NCBI GenBank assembly: GCA_007258455.2
Contig: VDFB02321321.1
Span: 28,976 to 92,975 of the forward strand
Length of the DNA stretch: 64,000 nt
Source of the DNA: Sequoia sempervirens
Lineage: Eukaryota; Streptophyta; Pinopsida; Cupressales; Cupressaceae
Reading direction: 5' to 3'
A model generated the notes under the pieces. That model saw only the letters and a list, made by a program, of their open reading frames with translations, had not been told where the DNA came from and made no database searches. Numbering within the stretch: position 1 is the stretch's first letter; the number at the start of each line of letters is the position of its first letter. Position numbers and translations under genes: made by a program. Positions 23,729 to 35,650 of this stretch are shown here, piece after piece.

Positions 23729-23982
23729 CAGTTAACCACAAAGTTTTCCCTAAGGTTAAGCCCACTTGGCTTGCAACCCCATTTGCAAAACCTTTAGCAA
23801 GTGTCTTATGAACCATTCATTATAGAGCCCCTTTAGCTCATCAATTGATAAGTAGGAGGTTAAGCCCACTTAACTTGCAACCCCATTTGCAAATACGTCC
23901 TACTTATCAAAGATAATAATACTTTATTCAAACAAAAGAAACATATTTTAAATTAATATTTTACATATTGCACTGCGAATGC
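23729..23982. repeat. Short direct repeat of about 34 bp
   Basis: GTTAAGCCCACTTGGCTTGC then AACCCCATTTGCAAA at 23754-23788 recurs with one or two changes at 23859-23894, about 105 bp apart. No gene. Confidence 0.5.
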
Positions 23983-24140
23983 TACTAGCATAGATATCTT
24001 AAATATATCTATTTAAAAGATGTTGAGAGATGAGTCTCGAGGCACCTATATTTAAATTGTTATTAAGAATAGATAGGCGCTCCAAGACTGATATCTCTCA
24101 ACGTCTTTAGATAGATGTATTTAAAATATCTATGCTAGTA
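23983..24140. mobile_element. 158-bp foldback (MITE-like) element
   Basis: The left half from TACTAGCATAGATAT pairs with the right half ending ATATCTATGCTAGTA. Pairing continues inward through GTTGAGAGAT / ATCTCTCAAC and GAGGCACCTAT / ATAGGCGCTCC down to a small loop near 24060. Nearly the whole unit is therefore one hairpin with ~75-bp arms. No coding capacity. Flanks show no convincing target duplication. It could be a MITE or the template of a hairpin small-RNA precursor. Confidence 0.65.
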
Positions 24141-25180
24141 TATTTATGTTAATTATTGTTATGTTTATAATAAAAAAATTAAGAAGTACAAAGCAAACAT
24201 AATCTTTTTATTGCATGTAAATTAATAAAATCTCAATAAAATTACTATATTATAATTTTTGATAAAATAATACTAAAATATATTTACGAATTTTTTTGAG
24301 TAAGAAAACAAAATCAGTTTATTGGTCTAGGCATATAGGGCTACTTTCTTATTTGTATCTGTCTAAGAAAACCCCTGCCATGACAAGGACCAATAAAATC
24401 GCCTAAATTTATTTAATGACTCATAGCAAGTCGAATGATCCCCTCCTCAAAACCACTTTTAAGAAACGCTTTTTTGGTTACTTTAAGCTTAGTTGCACTC
24501 CTGGAGTTAGCTGTCGGTCTATCGTCGTTCGAAAGCTGAACGTTTTTTGAGAGACACAATGTTTTACCGACAACAAACAGCTTATGCGTAAAGGTTTGCC
24601 CTTTCTCCGTTGAAGGTCTCTGTACAATTGTTTGGATTTTCGCCATTTGTACAGCTTAAGATACTTCTTTTGGCAGTGGGTGGAAAGGATTTAATTGGGC
24701 AGTTTAAGGTTTCAAGCTTCACAATTTGCAGCCCTTAAGAGGATCAGGTTTTCTTTTGGGAAAATATTATGTAAAGAATGGGATAGGGTCGAGGTTTAGT
24801 GTGTTGGATAACAGTGAGATGTTTATAAAAGTTGGGAGCCGTGGATTAGGTTGATGTTGGTCGAGAGTGGTAGTCTTATACTGTTAGGTTGGGTTGGCGT
24901 TGGTCTAGTAGGGGAGTCATCTTCTGTTATATCAGCATTGGCTAATGATGATGAACCACAAATTGACATATATCTTGACGATGAACCGTAAATCGATAAT
25001 ATATTTCTGGGTAATGCAACCGAAGCATGGTTCGAAATTCTATCTATCCAGTTTTGTATGCAATGTTTACTTTTAAATTGTATAAAGAATTGGATGGATA
25101 TATCTCATCACTTTAAAATAAAAGTGTAGTCCAAAATGTGGATGCTATTCAATTCTGTACACGATTCTTTTCTTTTATAA
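24141..25180. other. Intergenic DNA with one unrecognised small frame
   Basis: A 77-codon ATG frame on the minus strand (24646-24413, MAKIQTIVQRPSTEKGQTF...) is hydrophilic and matches no family I know. Nothing else supports it as a gene. The rest is AT-rich with no repeat noticed except GATGATGAACCACAAATTGA / GACGATGAACCGTAAATCGA near 24950-24995, a short tandem duplication. Confidence 0.35.
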
Positions 25181-26165
25181 ATGTTTTGATTGTTAGACCT
25201 TTTTCGCATTTTTTTTATCATTCTTTTCTTCTATAAACGTTTTGACTGTTAGGCTTATCTTCCTCGTATGCTTAACGCGGTTTAGATTGTTGGACCTGTT
25301 TCTCGGAACCTGCAATTCGCTTGAGCCAACTCCTAATTGGGCATGTGCCCTATTGGATAAGGTAGGGCAAGCCAACACCCAATTGGTTATGTGCCTCATA
25401 GGTGCACCCATTTGGGTAGTCAAACCCTCTTGCAGAATATGCAGAGTTGAGACTATTGATCTTTTGCCATAATTACGTGCAATCCTAGGAAACCAAGAGG
25501 TTAGATAATAATTCACTTTCCAGTGAGGCAATGTCAACTTGATTTTGAGCCTCACTAGCTCAAAATCAAAAAGTCACTATTGTGGCCAATGCTATGAAAT
25601 TCAGGTATTGAACTTTGGTGGGGGTTTCTGTTTGCTAAATGTCCGCAATCCCAGTTACAGCAGAGCAAGCTTTTTAATGATAACCTTGAGCCTTGAGCCA
25701 TAATTTGGAGCAATCCCTTGATGACGGACGGACCACAAAGTTTCATATGATATGTTGATCCTATCCAATTCCGTATACAATTTTTCTGAATTTTATTCTT
25801 GTTTTAAAGGTTTAGATTATTAGGCCTATTTTTCAAATGCCTAAGCAGGTATAGATTGGTAGAACTCTTCCTCAGAAAGCCTGACTTCTTTGAACCAAGG
25901 CCCAATTGGGTAGGTCATCCTTCAAACCCTCTTGCTGGGTTCGCAGAGGTAAGACTATTGAATTTGAACTTTTGCCATAATTAGGTGCAATCCCCAGGGT
26001 GTAAGATCACTTGCCAGGCAGGTGCTGGCTTGCTTGTGAACTCAAACTCAAAAAAATCAATATGGCTGATGCCAATAAATTCAAGTATTGAACTTTGGTG
26101 GGGAATTCAGCTTGCGAAATGTCAGCAGTCTCAATTATACCGAGAAGAGAAAGCTTGTTAGTAGT
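25181..26165. repeat. Diverged direct duplication of a ~400-500 bp unit
   Basis: Unit 1 (about 25185-25690) and unit 2 (about 25795-26165) share ordered blocks: TTTAGATTGTTGGACCTGTTT / TTTAGATTATTAGGCCTATTT (cores), CCCTCTTGC with GCAGAG, CTTTTGCCATAATTA, and ATTGAACTTTGGTGGGG followed by AATGTC(C/A)GCA. Within unit 1 a ~56-bp block starting TTCTTTT(A/C)TATAAA is itself repeated at 25167-25255. No coding potential supported. Confidence 0.65.
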
Positions 26166-26201
26166 AGCTTTGTTGGTTTCTATCATTTCCACTAATTGAG
26201 G

Positions 26202-26229
26202 ATATATATATATATATATATATATATAA
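26202..26229. repeat. (AT)14 microsatellite
   Basis: Uninterrupted AT dinucleotide run of 28 bases. A likely polymorphic simple repeat. Confidence 0.9.
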
Positions 26230-26551
26230 TCACCTCAGGAGAAAAACTGCTTTTGAGGAGAATAGTTGAGGAAAATTAATGATCCATGCTTCACTTATCA
26301 TAATGATGGGTCACAAAGAGTAGAACTAGAAGTTTATGGTTCATCCAAATTTTAATTAATTATTATGAATTACAGAATCTTGAAATTATAATTTTAGTTT
26401 CTCCATTTTACCAACATCAAGGCTAGAAACAGGAAACTGTAATACAGTTATTATGGATTGCATAAACCTGAAGTATTTTAAATTTCTTTGTCTTTCCAAG
26501 GCAAAGAAGCAAGAAAACCATAGACCAAATCAACTAGTAATTTCCCATGCA

Positions 26552-26602
26552 GGATTTGAATCTAGGACAGCCCATTTATTGCTTTGGTGCTCCTACAATG
26601 AC
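26552..26602 (-). repeat. tRNA-like unit 1 (possible tRNA-derived SINE head)
   Basis: Minus strand contains a degenerate box A (GGTCATTGTAGGAGCACC) and, about 25 bases on, AGATTCAAATCC, close to the polymerase III box B consensus GGTTCGANNCC. Too diverged for a functional tRNA; a SINE head or tRNA pseudogene fits best. Confidence 0.4.
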
Positions 26603-26715
26603 CTTGTTATTCCTTAATGATCCAGAGTTTGAATTGTTCTTCCAAAAGTTCCCTGAGCTACACTTCTTTGCTTGGGACTCTTAGTCTAGCATTCCTACCA
26701 TGTCTTTTTTTCCAT

Positions 26716-26789
26716 TGGCTAACTATACTTGCACCTAAGACCTCTCATTTGTTACTGGGGTGCTCTACCACTGAGCTACTCATCCCTTT
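26716..26789 (-). repeat. tRNA-like unit 2 (box A strong, box B weak)
   Basis: Minus strand reads GTAGCTCAGTGGTAGAGCA, an excellent match to the tRNA D-arm/box A, followed by AGGTCTTAGGTGCAAGT where box B would be. The anticodon and T stems do not pair well. Its position ~190 bp from the other tRNA-like unit on the same strand suggests a dimeric or tandem tRNA-derived SINE. Confidence 0.5.
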
Positions 26790-26799
26790 AAGCTTCTTT

Positions 26800-28850
26800 G
26801 ATGGCATAATCGAGGAACCAATTAAAGTTTCATAGATGGACTTTATATAAATTCATGCTGCATCTGGCTAAGCCACAATAGATAAAGAGAAAGAAATCAA
26901 CTCAGCTATTAGTTGGCCACTCATGTGATCCTAACTCTGTAGAAAGAAAATGCAATTGGAGGAAAGAAAGAAATTCTGTTAATTCCAAGGATCAAAGTAG
27001 GTCAATGGAAAAACACATTAAGCTGTAATAGCTAATGAAAACTCCAATGACTAATGGTGGTCCCATGGAGGGGGTGACCATTCCCATTCTCACATTGCAT
27101 GTGTTCCCAAAAAACAATCTACTTGAGCTGTAGCAGAACATTTGGATCCCCTGTTTTCACAGATGCATATTTGTAGCTGATGCAATGGATAGGGCAGAGG
27201 TGTGGGGTTTGGGGGCAGGCATCCTGCAGTCACTGATGGATTGCAATGGAAGGTGGAAGATTTTGTGTCACTAAATGTTCTCTAAATATTTTTCCTTTCA
27301 TTCTGTTGTCTCGTGAAAGCCTCCTATTTAGTTCTCTGCACAGGTATCACAAAACTTTGAAGAACTGATGGACCAATTGCAATGCATAATAGCCCTGGAA
27401 TGTTTGTGCAGCACACGTTGTGAAATGTGTGGTAGCTTCCGTCCATGTGATCACTGGGTAAGAATAAGGCATCTAAAACTAAATCCAGCAAAGCAACAGA
27501 CCCATGTACTAGGCAAGTCAGAGCATACAAAATCCATAGTCAATGGGAGGCCCCTAGTCAAAAGAGCCGACAGAAAGGGACTGGTAGAGAAACAATTTCT
27601 AGTCTGCATTTCAGAGTGGGAAGAAGGGGCAACATCCTTCTCAATCACCAGGAAAGTGCTAGTACCGAGTATGATGATGTCCACAGAAGAATGACCTCAG
27701 CTAGGAGGGCCTCTCTTAACATCCACGTCAGATGATCCATGTCAAACAATATATTGAATCCTAAACTCTGCAGGCAAAGTGGTTTGACAACAAATCACTC
27801 ACTGTTGCAGATTGGGTGACCAAAGGGCTGCTTATAGCAATAGCAACTAGAGTTCCAACTAATGATCTGCTACCAAGTATTTGAACTCTGGGAGAAGGCA
27901 TAGCGTGCAGCTTGCAGGTTGAATTGGTTGTAGAGATTACAACATACCCAGACTTTGAACTCTGGGAATATGCAAGCTCTGCAGGCCAAATTTGTGGCAG
28001 AGATCACAGCATGAAGAGCCTGACATGAATCTCTTCGATGCATTTGTCCCGATGGAGATTAATGTTGCCCCACAGGACACAACTATGATTTATTTGCAGG
28101 GCTAAGACAGACATTCAACAGAAGACAGGTCAAACCAAGACTATGGAAGACAAGAGATTGTTAATCACAGATCAATTGTCATGGATCATGCAAGTGGTCA
28201 CAGATTGTTCATCTTCATGATTACTGGTACACGGTTAGGGATTGAGGATGATCTCATACAGCAATATAACTTTACTTAAGAGCACTAGGGCGGTTTTTTA
28301 AAAAATGAATTTGAACTAAAGCCAAGATCCATATCTATCTAATTATTCTTGCAAGACATCAACTTAATGGATTTTACTGGTAAACACCAGAGACTAATTG
28401 CTGAATGGGCCAAGTAGGTACAGGGATATACTATGAAGAAGAGTTCAACATCATTAGATAGAAGGAAAATCCAAGGAGATTGATCTGCACAAGAAGTTGG
28501 CTTGCAGCCAGCATTTTGAGTGAAGTCCTGGTCTTGTATTCCTGGTTATGTGATGGTGCTAGCCAATGGACGATGTTTGTGGAGTGGATGCATATCACTT
28601 AATATGTCAGCACACGTTGTAATTGTCTATACAAATATGTATTCTATCAACGGGCCCCATAATTTTATTTGTTTAATGAACCAGACACCTATAATAAATT
28701 GCCTTATTTTTTTTTGTTGTGGTTATACTTTTGAATAGGATGGGATTATGTTCCCACACATTGTACTATGATACTTGATGATAATATATGGATAATTGGA
28801 TGCTATGGTGTTTTACCTTTTCTCTTTCTTCTTTATATTTCCAATCTGGG
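26800..28850. other. Intergenic DNA, no recognised gene
   Basis: A 108-codon frame at 27368-27694 (plus; MDQLQCIIALECLCSTRCEM...) has no recognisable domain and no supporting context. A TTTGAACTCTGGGA phrase recurs at about 27887 and 27954. Composition is more balanced than the surrounding DNA, so this may be low-copy sequence. Confidence 0.35.
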
Positions 28851-30335
28851 ATACAAATGTGTTCACTTCATGCTTAAGCCCATAGAATATGATGTGGATG
28901 ATGCTTAGTATGGATGTTCATTCATAGAGGTTATGTATACCTCTGTTATGAATAATCTGCAATATTTGTTTCTGTAGTTATCTTACATATTACCATATTC
29001 AAGTCTTGGGCAGCCTATTGCAGACCTTGGGTGAGTGCCCTCAGGTCTTGATATACTGGTGCCATTTGTTGAATTATGTGATCAGAATGAAATGCACAGA
29101 AAAATGATTCGAAATCAGACAAAATAACACGGCATATACCCTGGGAAAACCCTCCTCTTGAGGGAGAAAAACCCAGCAACAAAGATCTCTCTTATATTTG
29201 ATGCAACACTGGCAATTTTACATATTACAATGGGGTCTAACACAAGACCGATATTCAGCACTGGCAAGATGACAAAAGAACATATAACAGTTTGCCAAAT
29301 TCGTACCTGTTATGTATGAGATGACTGTATACAGAAATAACATTTAACAGTACTCACAAGCACTGATGGTTCTCAATCTAATGAATTCGCATCATAATGA
29401 TTCGCACTGAACTTCACCCTTTGACATAGTTCGCACCTTAACACAGATTCAATATGGTGGAGTTCACACAGATCCGCAATGAAGAGTTCACAACTAATCA
29501 CCGATCCAATATGGAGAGATCGCAGCTAACACAGATCTGGAGAGTTCGTAACTAGCACAGATCCAGATTCGCAGTCACATAATAACCTGTTCGCACTTGA
29601 TAAAGTAGAGCCGAATTGAAGTGGTCGAGCTTCTCTAGATATTATATTCGTACTTGAAGATGACCGAACTGGGGAAGAGCTTCGATAATCAAATGGATGA
29701 ACAATCTGTGTATATGTATAGGAGACAAGTCCTTCATGTCGGCCTCTTACAAAATCACCTATCTTCTTAATGAAGTCGGCCTAGAAATATATTAAATGTC
29801 TTCTAAGAGTTTTGAAATTCTTTCATGTCGGCCAAAGCATGAAATACAAAACAATAAAAGTAAATTGAATAGCCAACGGCTATTATTCAATTTAAGACTT
29901 CCACGAAAGAAGTGAGCTGGAAGGAGCTACCGAAGCTGCTTTAACATTAACACCATTGAGTGAATGAGTGTCCTAGGCTACACTAAGATGTTGCCAATTG
30001 AGTTAGTGCACACCATGATATGCAAAATGGTACACTTTGGCAACCTTGCTTTCTTTTGTAGATGCCGATAAAAAATGAGACAAGGAGATATACTTGTGCA
30101 ATGAGCTGGGAAACATGCTGATGCTTCTTCCAATGAGTAATATCTAGGTCAAACATTCACATAAATCTTATGAAAGGCAACAATGCACAGTGACTATTGA
30201 CTGCACAAGGCTGGCTACGCAAGGTGAGGTTATATGCGTCTGGACTCTGGAGTAATAGGTAGAGCTATGATGGTCTTTTAATCAGTTTGTTACATCAGCA
30301 ACATAACATTGCTTCCTGAAGTGTAAGAATGTTAA
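28851..30335. repeat. Local repeat, unit 1 (split by a solo LTR)
   Basis: The parts 28851-29061 and 29958-30335 are collinear with 30936-31386 plus 32855-32983. Markers are GCTTAAGC...AATATGATGT, ATTATGTATAC, CTTGGGTGAGTGCCC, CCTAGGCTACACTAAGATGTTG, GAGTTAGTGCACA and the ACTTATGAAAG / GTGATTATTGACTGCA-type block. The interruption at 29067-29952 is absent from unit 2, which proves it is a later insertion. No reading frame is conserved between the units. Confidence 0.75.
29067..29952 (-). mobile_element. Solo LTR, copia-like, target duplication CCATT
   Basis: 886 bp with TG...CA ends (TGTTGAATT ... ATTAACA), flanked by CCATT at 29062-29066 and 29953-29957. There is no internal region, so it arose by LTR-LTR recombination. 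The GGAAAACCCTCCTCTTGAGG text at 29138-29158 reads on the minus strand as the TTTTTCTCCC...GGTTTTCCC hairpin common near the R/U5 end of plant copia LTRs, giving the minus orientation. It splits local repeat unit 1. Confidence 0.85.
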
Positions 30336-30935
30336 GAAATATTGTGTTGTATTCTATTTCTAACAATCAAAGGTTCTCCATGGTAACAAACAAATGGGTG
30401 TAAAAGTCTGAAACCATTTGTGGTGGGAACTGGTTAAATGTCCTCTCAGCCTGGTTGAAGATGAGGTGAATGGATGTACTATCTGATATATGTGGCCATA
30501 GTTGATTTCACAGAAAGTGACAAGTACTAATAAAAAGTGAATGCACATCAATACAAGACACAATAAAATTACACCGGCATTCACAAATCTTGCAAGAGAT
30601 AGGATATGTTAAAAATGCTTCTTTGTAGAAATCTTTTGGAATATTTCTTTATTTAATACCAAACATTTTACTTTTGTCTAGTTAACTCCACATTTACACA
30701 ATAAAGTGTCACCCTCTCATACAGAGGATTTGTAATTGCTTCATTCGCTCTTTGAGAAATCTAGGTTTATTAGAACAAATTAACTTCTAAAGATCTATTT
30801 ACCTTAAAGCTACTTTTCCTAGAAACAAATTTGCTTTCCCTTTTTCATAAAATATCTATCATTTAGCTGCTTTAAAGAGAAAAGCATCCAACTTCTACCA
30901 ATCTATTACTGCACCATTTCTTCATTTTCCGTGAT
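30336..30935. other. Spacer between local repeat units
   Basis: AT-rich, no gene or defined repeat recognised. Confidence 0.4.
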
Positions 30936-32983
30936 CCAAATGTGTTTATGTTCTTGCTTAAGCTCTTATAATATGATGTATGCTTAGCTTAGATGTTCAT
31001 CTATGGATATTATGTATACATTTGTCATGAATGATCTACATTATTCTTTTTGTAGTCGATCTATTGTAGTCCTATAAAGCTCATTGGAGATCTTGGGTGA
31101 GTGCCCCTAGGGGTTGATATGTTGGTAACGTCAGGTGGGGATCCTAGGCTACACTAAGATGTTGGGTTTTGGTCGTTGAGTTAGTGCACATTATAGTATG
31201 AAAAGCAGTAAACATTGGCAACCTTTCTTTTCCTTGTAGATGTTGATGAAAAATGGCAATGAGTTGGGAAACATACTGATGTTTCTTCCAATGAGTAATA
31301 TCTATGTCAGCGTTCACCTAAAACTTATGAAAGACATCAATGCATAGTGATTATTGATTGCAACATGGTGGCTACACAAGGTGAGGTGATAGGGAGGGGT
31401 TGGATGAGGCACTCACTGCCCCATGCTCTGAGTCCTTGCTCCTAAGAACTCCTAGGTGTCTCTTCCACCTTGTCCTAGTGGTCCTGCCTCAGGTCTAGGT
31501 GCCACTGTTTCTATTGGCCAACCCCACTATCAATAAGCTGTCCTTTCTACCAAGCCAACCTTGGTGCATCGCCATATACTCTCCATTGGCCCTTACTCTT
31601 CCTTAAAGACCAAATTCTCTCCACATTCAACTTGTTAACTTGCAGAGGTGTAACACATTTAAATAGCTTCAGAGGACTCTACCTAGGGTTCTTGTAGCTT
31701 CTCAAGACTCCCATTTACCATTGCTTCCACAATCCTTCTCCTAGGGTTAGGAAAGGCTACAAGCCTTGAGCCCCCAATTAGGTCTCTGAACAGGGGTAAA
31801 ATGCAATTTTAACCTAAACCCACCAAAGGACCAAGACTCTTTGCTTAGGGTTTGTGTTTCTCATGCCCTCACCTCCAAGATTTTTAGGGTTTCAAGTTTG
31901 CTCAGGCCGTACATTGTCCATACACCAAAATGGTCAAAAAGCTAGGGTTTTTAAGCTTTCTCAATGCTGTTTCAGACCGTCAAAGAGTTCTCCCTCCAAA
32001 CGACTTGTTGGAACCTCCTCCTGACCTCCCAGCATAGCTAAGACCCTCAAGAAAATTCACAAGAAAGAATTTCTTCAAAATCTCAACTCCCCTGCAAGTT
32101 ATGATTCTTTTACTCCAAGTCTGCCCCAATCGGACCTGCACTGGCTCGCCTAGGGCATCATTTTGCTAGCAACTCCTGCACTGCCACAAACCCTAATAGC
32201 TATCATATTTACACTAAGGGAGCCTAGACACAAATCCCAAAGGGCCGTACAATTTGTACGGTGGGAAGGTGCTCTAGGACTCCATTCTTTCAAAACTGCC
32301 TGTTACAGGCCTGAAAAAGACAGTAATCAAACTATGTATAGATAAAAGATGAAAATGATTTACAAAGGTAAATGAAAGGCACACCAAGCTTGAACAAAGT
32401 TAACACTACATGCTACAAACAAAACAACAGCAGAGTTACTCCATTAAAGCTCAGTTTAAAAACTAAACACAGAAATCTGTTCCTCCAAACACTGTTTCCT
32501 TCAGCTTTGCAAAATATCACCCTAACAAAAAATGCCTCCAACCCTATCTCATGGTCGAGCCATGTCCAAAACAATTTAGATGCTTGGGTCGAGCCCATAG
32601 ATGACCTAATGAAACAATTTATAAAACCCAATGTGTTTTCAAACCTTTGACAAGGTTGGTAATCAAGACAACTTAGAGCTTCAAAACCCATTCATGATTT
32701 TCACCTCCCAATCCATTGATCATAATAGATCAAGTTTTATTCAAAACAACAAAAGCTAGCTAAATGGTCAACATGACCCCAAGATATCACAACAAAATTT
32801 GAACTTCCTTCTAGACTTCAGGAAAACCCATGTTTCCCAGGTGCTCCTGCACCATGAGGCTATATGGATGTGGACTTTGGACTAGTAACTTGAACTATGA
32901 TTGCCTTTATTGTTTGGTTTGCTACATCAACAATGTAACATCACTCCTTGAAGGGTAAGAATCATAGGTGAAATACTTCAACT
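30936..32983. repeat. Local repeat, unit 2 (split by a solo LTR, truncated by a retroelement)
   Basis: 30936-31386 and 32855-32983 together match unit 1, and their last ~210 bp match unit 3 at 36090-36295 very closely. The right end breaks at 32983 (CTTCAACT) where the minus-strand retroelement begins. Confidence 0.75.
31387..32854 (-). mobile_element. Solo LTR, 1468 bp, target duplication TGAGG
   Basis: TG...CA ends (TGATAGGGAGG ... CTCCTGCACCA) with TGAGG at 31382-31386 and 32855-32859. Unit 3 at 36160 shows the uninterrupted empty-site sequence (AAGGTGGGGCTATATGG). Same family as 22013-23728 but without its box C segment. GTACAATTTGTAC at 32249-32261 is a small palindrome. Orientation is inferred only from the 22013 relative. 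Confidence 0.8.
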
Positions 32984-33523
32984 TAGCAAGAACGGTTGTG
33001 TCCCAATCATAACCTTCTATGCCATTAGTGTTCCCAATGGCTTGATACCATGTTGGTCGGCACCCACCAATTGGAACATCGGTGGCCAGAGCGTAGGTTT
33101 CCCAAGACTTTTCCATGTGTCTTCAGGTAGTATGTCGACTCCTGATCCTCCATCGACAATCGTGTTTGTCAAATTCTTTCCTTCAATCTCCATCTATATG
33201 ATCGTCGATCTCTTCCCGACGTTTACTGTCAGTAACATTGGGTCGATGACTTGTTCACCCTCGGGTGGAGGTTTTGCTACCATTTCTTTCCTTTGGCCTT
33301 CTTGTTGTTGGCGTTGTTCATCGTCGACTACATTCATGATTGCCATTCCTAGTTGTGGCATAGACTGGAGAAGGTCGGTCACTATGATGGGTACGGTGGT
33401 TTGTAGTACTTGCCGCACGATGTTCTTTTTCGCCTTCGACCGCCAAGAGGTACTTGGGGTTTCTAGAGAGGTTCTTTGTTCTTTAGCCATTGCTTGCTCC
33501 ACCTTTGCTTTTGCTTCTTTCAT
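32984..33523 (-). pseudogene. Retroviral-type aspartic protease relic, truncated
   Basis: Reading down the minus strand, a Glu/Lys/Gln-rich linker (33523-33200) ends in a TAG at ~33192, then a protease core IVDGGSGVDILPEDTWKSLG (33160-33100), then PLGTLMA, another TAG, and KVMIGTQPFLL, where the element stops at 32984. VDGGSG replaces the classic D-T/S-G triad region, as in many plant Ty3-type proteases. The truncation removes the flap and all of reverse transcriptase and integrase. Confidence 0.7.
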
Positions 33524-33550
33524 TCTTTTCTTTTCCGTACGTGGGTTAGG

Positions 33551-34210
33551 CTAGGTGGCTTTCTTTATTTGTGCTCTAGTGATTGCCAGTACCTCTTTGT
33601 TCTGATCTTCCACCTCTATCATATTGATGCCTTTTTGTTTGGGGTAGTTGGTGTCTTTGTGGTTGCCTGGTCCACACCATTTGCACAATCTTCCACCCGA
33701 ACTTTGACCATTCTGGCATTCCCTGGCAAAGTGCCCCCACTCATTGCACTTCCGGCATTGTATCATGGGTCGACCTTTGCTGTCATATTGTATTCTGCTT
33801 CTCAGACTTTTGTTGTTTTAGTAACCTCCAGGGGATACATTGCTATTGTATTGGGGCTTCGGTGGTGTGTTCGGCGGGGTTGCCTGTTCTCCTTGTGTAA
33901 AGAGCACTTGCATACTCCATGTTTTTAGGTTGTATGGGCATTCCTTGATGGAATGTCCCATCACTTGGCAGATATCGCAGAACAACTTTTTCGAGCAATT
34001 TGCCTTTATGTGACCTTCCCCCTTATAGTTGGCGCACCACAACTCTCTGGTTTCTCTTGTACTCTCCTTCTCGGCCTTCAATTCCTTCATCATTCTCATT
34101 ATGTCTTTCCTTAGCGCTTGGATGGTCTTTGACTCACCCTCGCTATTGTCGTCAGTGCTTTCATCATCGTCTGTCTTCCTCTTTCCTCGGGAGGATGTTT
34201 TGTTTTTCAG
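33551..34210 (-). pseudogene. Gag nucleocapsid relic with four zinc knuckles
   Basis: In one minus-strand frame, separated by a stop near 33820, there are four CX2CX4HX4C-type knuckles: CANYKGEGHIKANC, CDICQVMGHSIKEC, CRKCNEWGHFAREC and CKWCGPGNHKDTNY. The first and last have a Cys replaced by Tyr (a TGY to TAY change), so only two are complete. Such arrays bind RNA during packaging. The frame continues downstream into the protease linker. Confidence 0.8.
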
Positions 34211-35640
34211 TTTCTATATTCATTGCCTGATTGTACGCTTTGGCATACGATGATGGAGGTACGACTTTCATCTTTTTCCTCAATGACGGGAGTAGCCCTT
34301 TGATGAACCATCGTTTCTTCAAACCATCAGCCGACTAAGTCTCCAGTTTCACCAACAACTCCTTCAGCCTATGATTCCCTGCTCATACATTTTCATGCTT
34401 TCCTTGCTTTGTGTTGTAAATCTCTGCTACTATTTCATTGTCATCCCTGAGAAGTTTAAATTCTTCCTCAAATGCTCTCCTTAGTGCTCGCCATGATACT
34501 TTCTGTGTTGCTTCAAGTTTCATGTACTAATTTATGGCTATGCCTCTCAGCGTTGCTGGGAATGCTCGTAACCAGTAATCCATGTCGTCTTGCCCATTTG
34601 CTATCCATATTGTCTCACATGTTTTTCAATGATGTACTGGATCCTCAAAACTGTTCCTCGTGAACTTTGGCAGCTTATGCCTTTCCATGCGTGGACTGGC
34701 TGGTGGAGTCACCATGTTTCTTCCCCAATGCCCTCCTTGTGCGTTGGACCTGATTGGACTGTTTCTCCCCTAACGTTTTGGTGCCTCGCTTGCACTCTCG
34801 ACCACGTATGGGTCAACAACAAATCCACTCTTAGCATCCTCTACACCTCGAGTCTCCTGGGTTTCGTTCTGATACTCCCTCTGTTTGGGGGTCTTGGGCT
34901 CTAATCCTCCAATTCTTAGTTCCTTGTCGTTCGATATGGACAACTCTCGAATGCGGCGTATGCTGTTTTCAAGTTCTCTTGTTAATTCATTTTCATCATT
35001 TTTAAATTTTTCTTTGTCTGCTACGGAAGATGTCTTGAAAGTGTCTTGGTTTTGTTCGTCGTCAAGGTTTATGTTCAGTTTGGTAATGTCTTGGTTTATT
35101 TCATTCAGGTCTTTGTTTTCTTCTTCAACGATTCGTTTCAATCTTCTTCGGCGGTCTTCTTGTTCTTTTAGTCTCAATGATCTTTGTAGTCGTTCTTCGG
35201 GTGTTTCTTGCCCGCTTGGTGTTCAGTTTTTGTCCTTGGGTTGTATTGGCATTAATTGCCAGGAGTATGCCTATGATTAGTGTCGCGTTCTTCCTCCTGT
35301 TTGCTTCTTTCCTCGAACCATTGTAGTATCTATTGCCTTCTTCGTTCTTGGTTGCTGTTGGCCCAAAGATCTTGCAGTATGATAAAGTGGTGAGTGATCA
35401 ACCTTGGTAGTCGGTTGAGGAGATGGTTGACCTCTAGGTTGATGTGTAGTATGTCCCAGATGACTGACTGAGGGATCTCTCGCTTGAGAGCCTCCCTCCG
35501 TACATGATCCCTCAACGAGATGTCCCACAGGTTTACCAGATCCTCCGTCAGCACATCTTCCCTATCTTAGTTTGCTTGCACTAGCTCTTCGGTTGGCTGA
35601 CCCATTATGACACCATTCTCCTATTAGGATGATTTTACCA
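34211..35640 (-). pseudogene. Gag N-terminal and capsid region, heavily decayed
   Basis: From 35177 to 34770 a frame shows a highly charged coiled coil (LKEQEDRRRRLKRIVEEENK, then alternating Glu/Lys/Asn to residue ~100). Downstream to 34211 capsid-like text appears in several frames with many stops. The first ~110 bp (35530-35640) inside the primer-binding site hold the gag start region, without a clean ATG frame. Confidence 0.5.
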
Positions 35641-35650
35641 AGTTCACTTA

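Noticed and set aside
24413..24646. 77-codon minus-strand ATG frame as a real gene
   Set aside because: No recognised domain, no promoter or neighbouring exon evidence; kept only as a note.
26716..26789. A functional tRNA gene
   Set aside because: Box A is good but the anticodon and T stems do not form and box B is poor.
31000..31380. A protein-coding gene in the local repeat units
   Set aside because: The three units share sequence but no common open reading frame.
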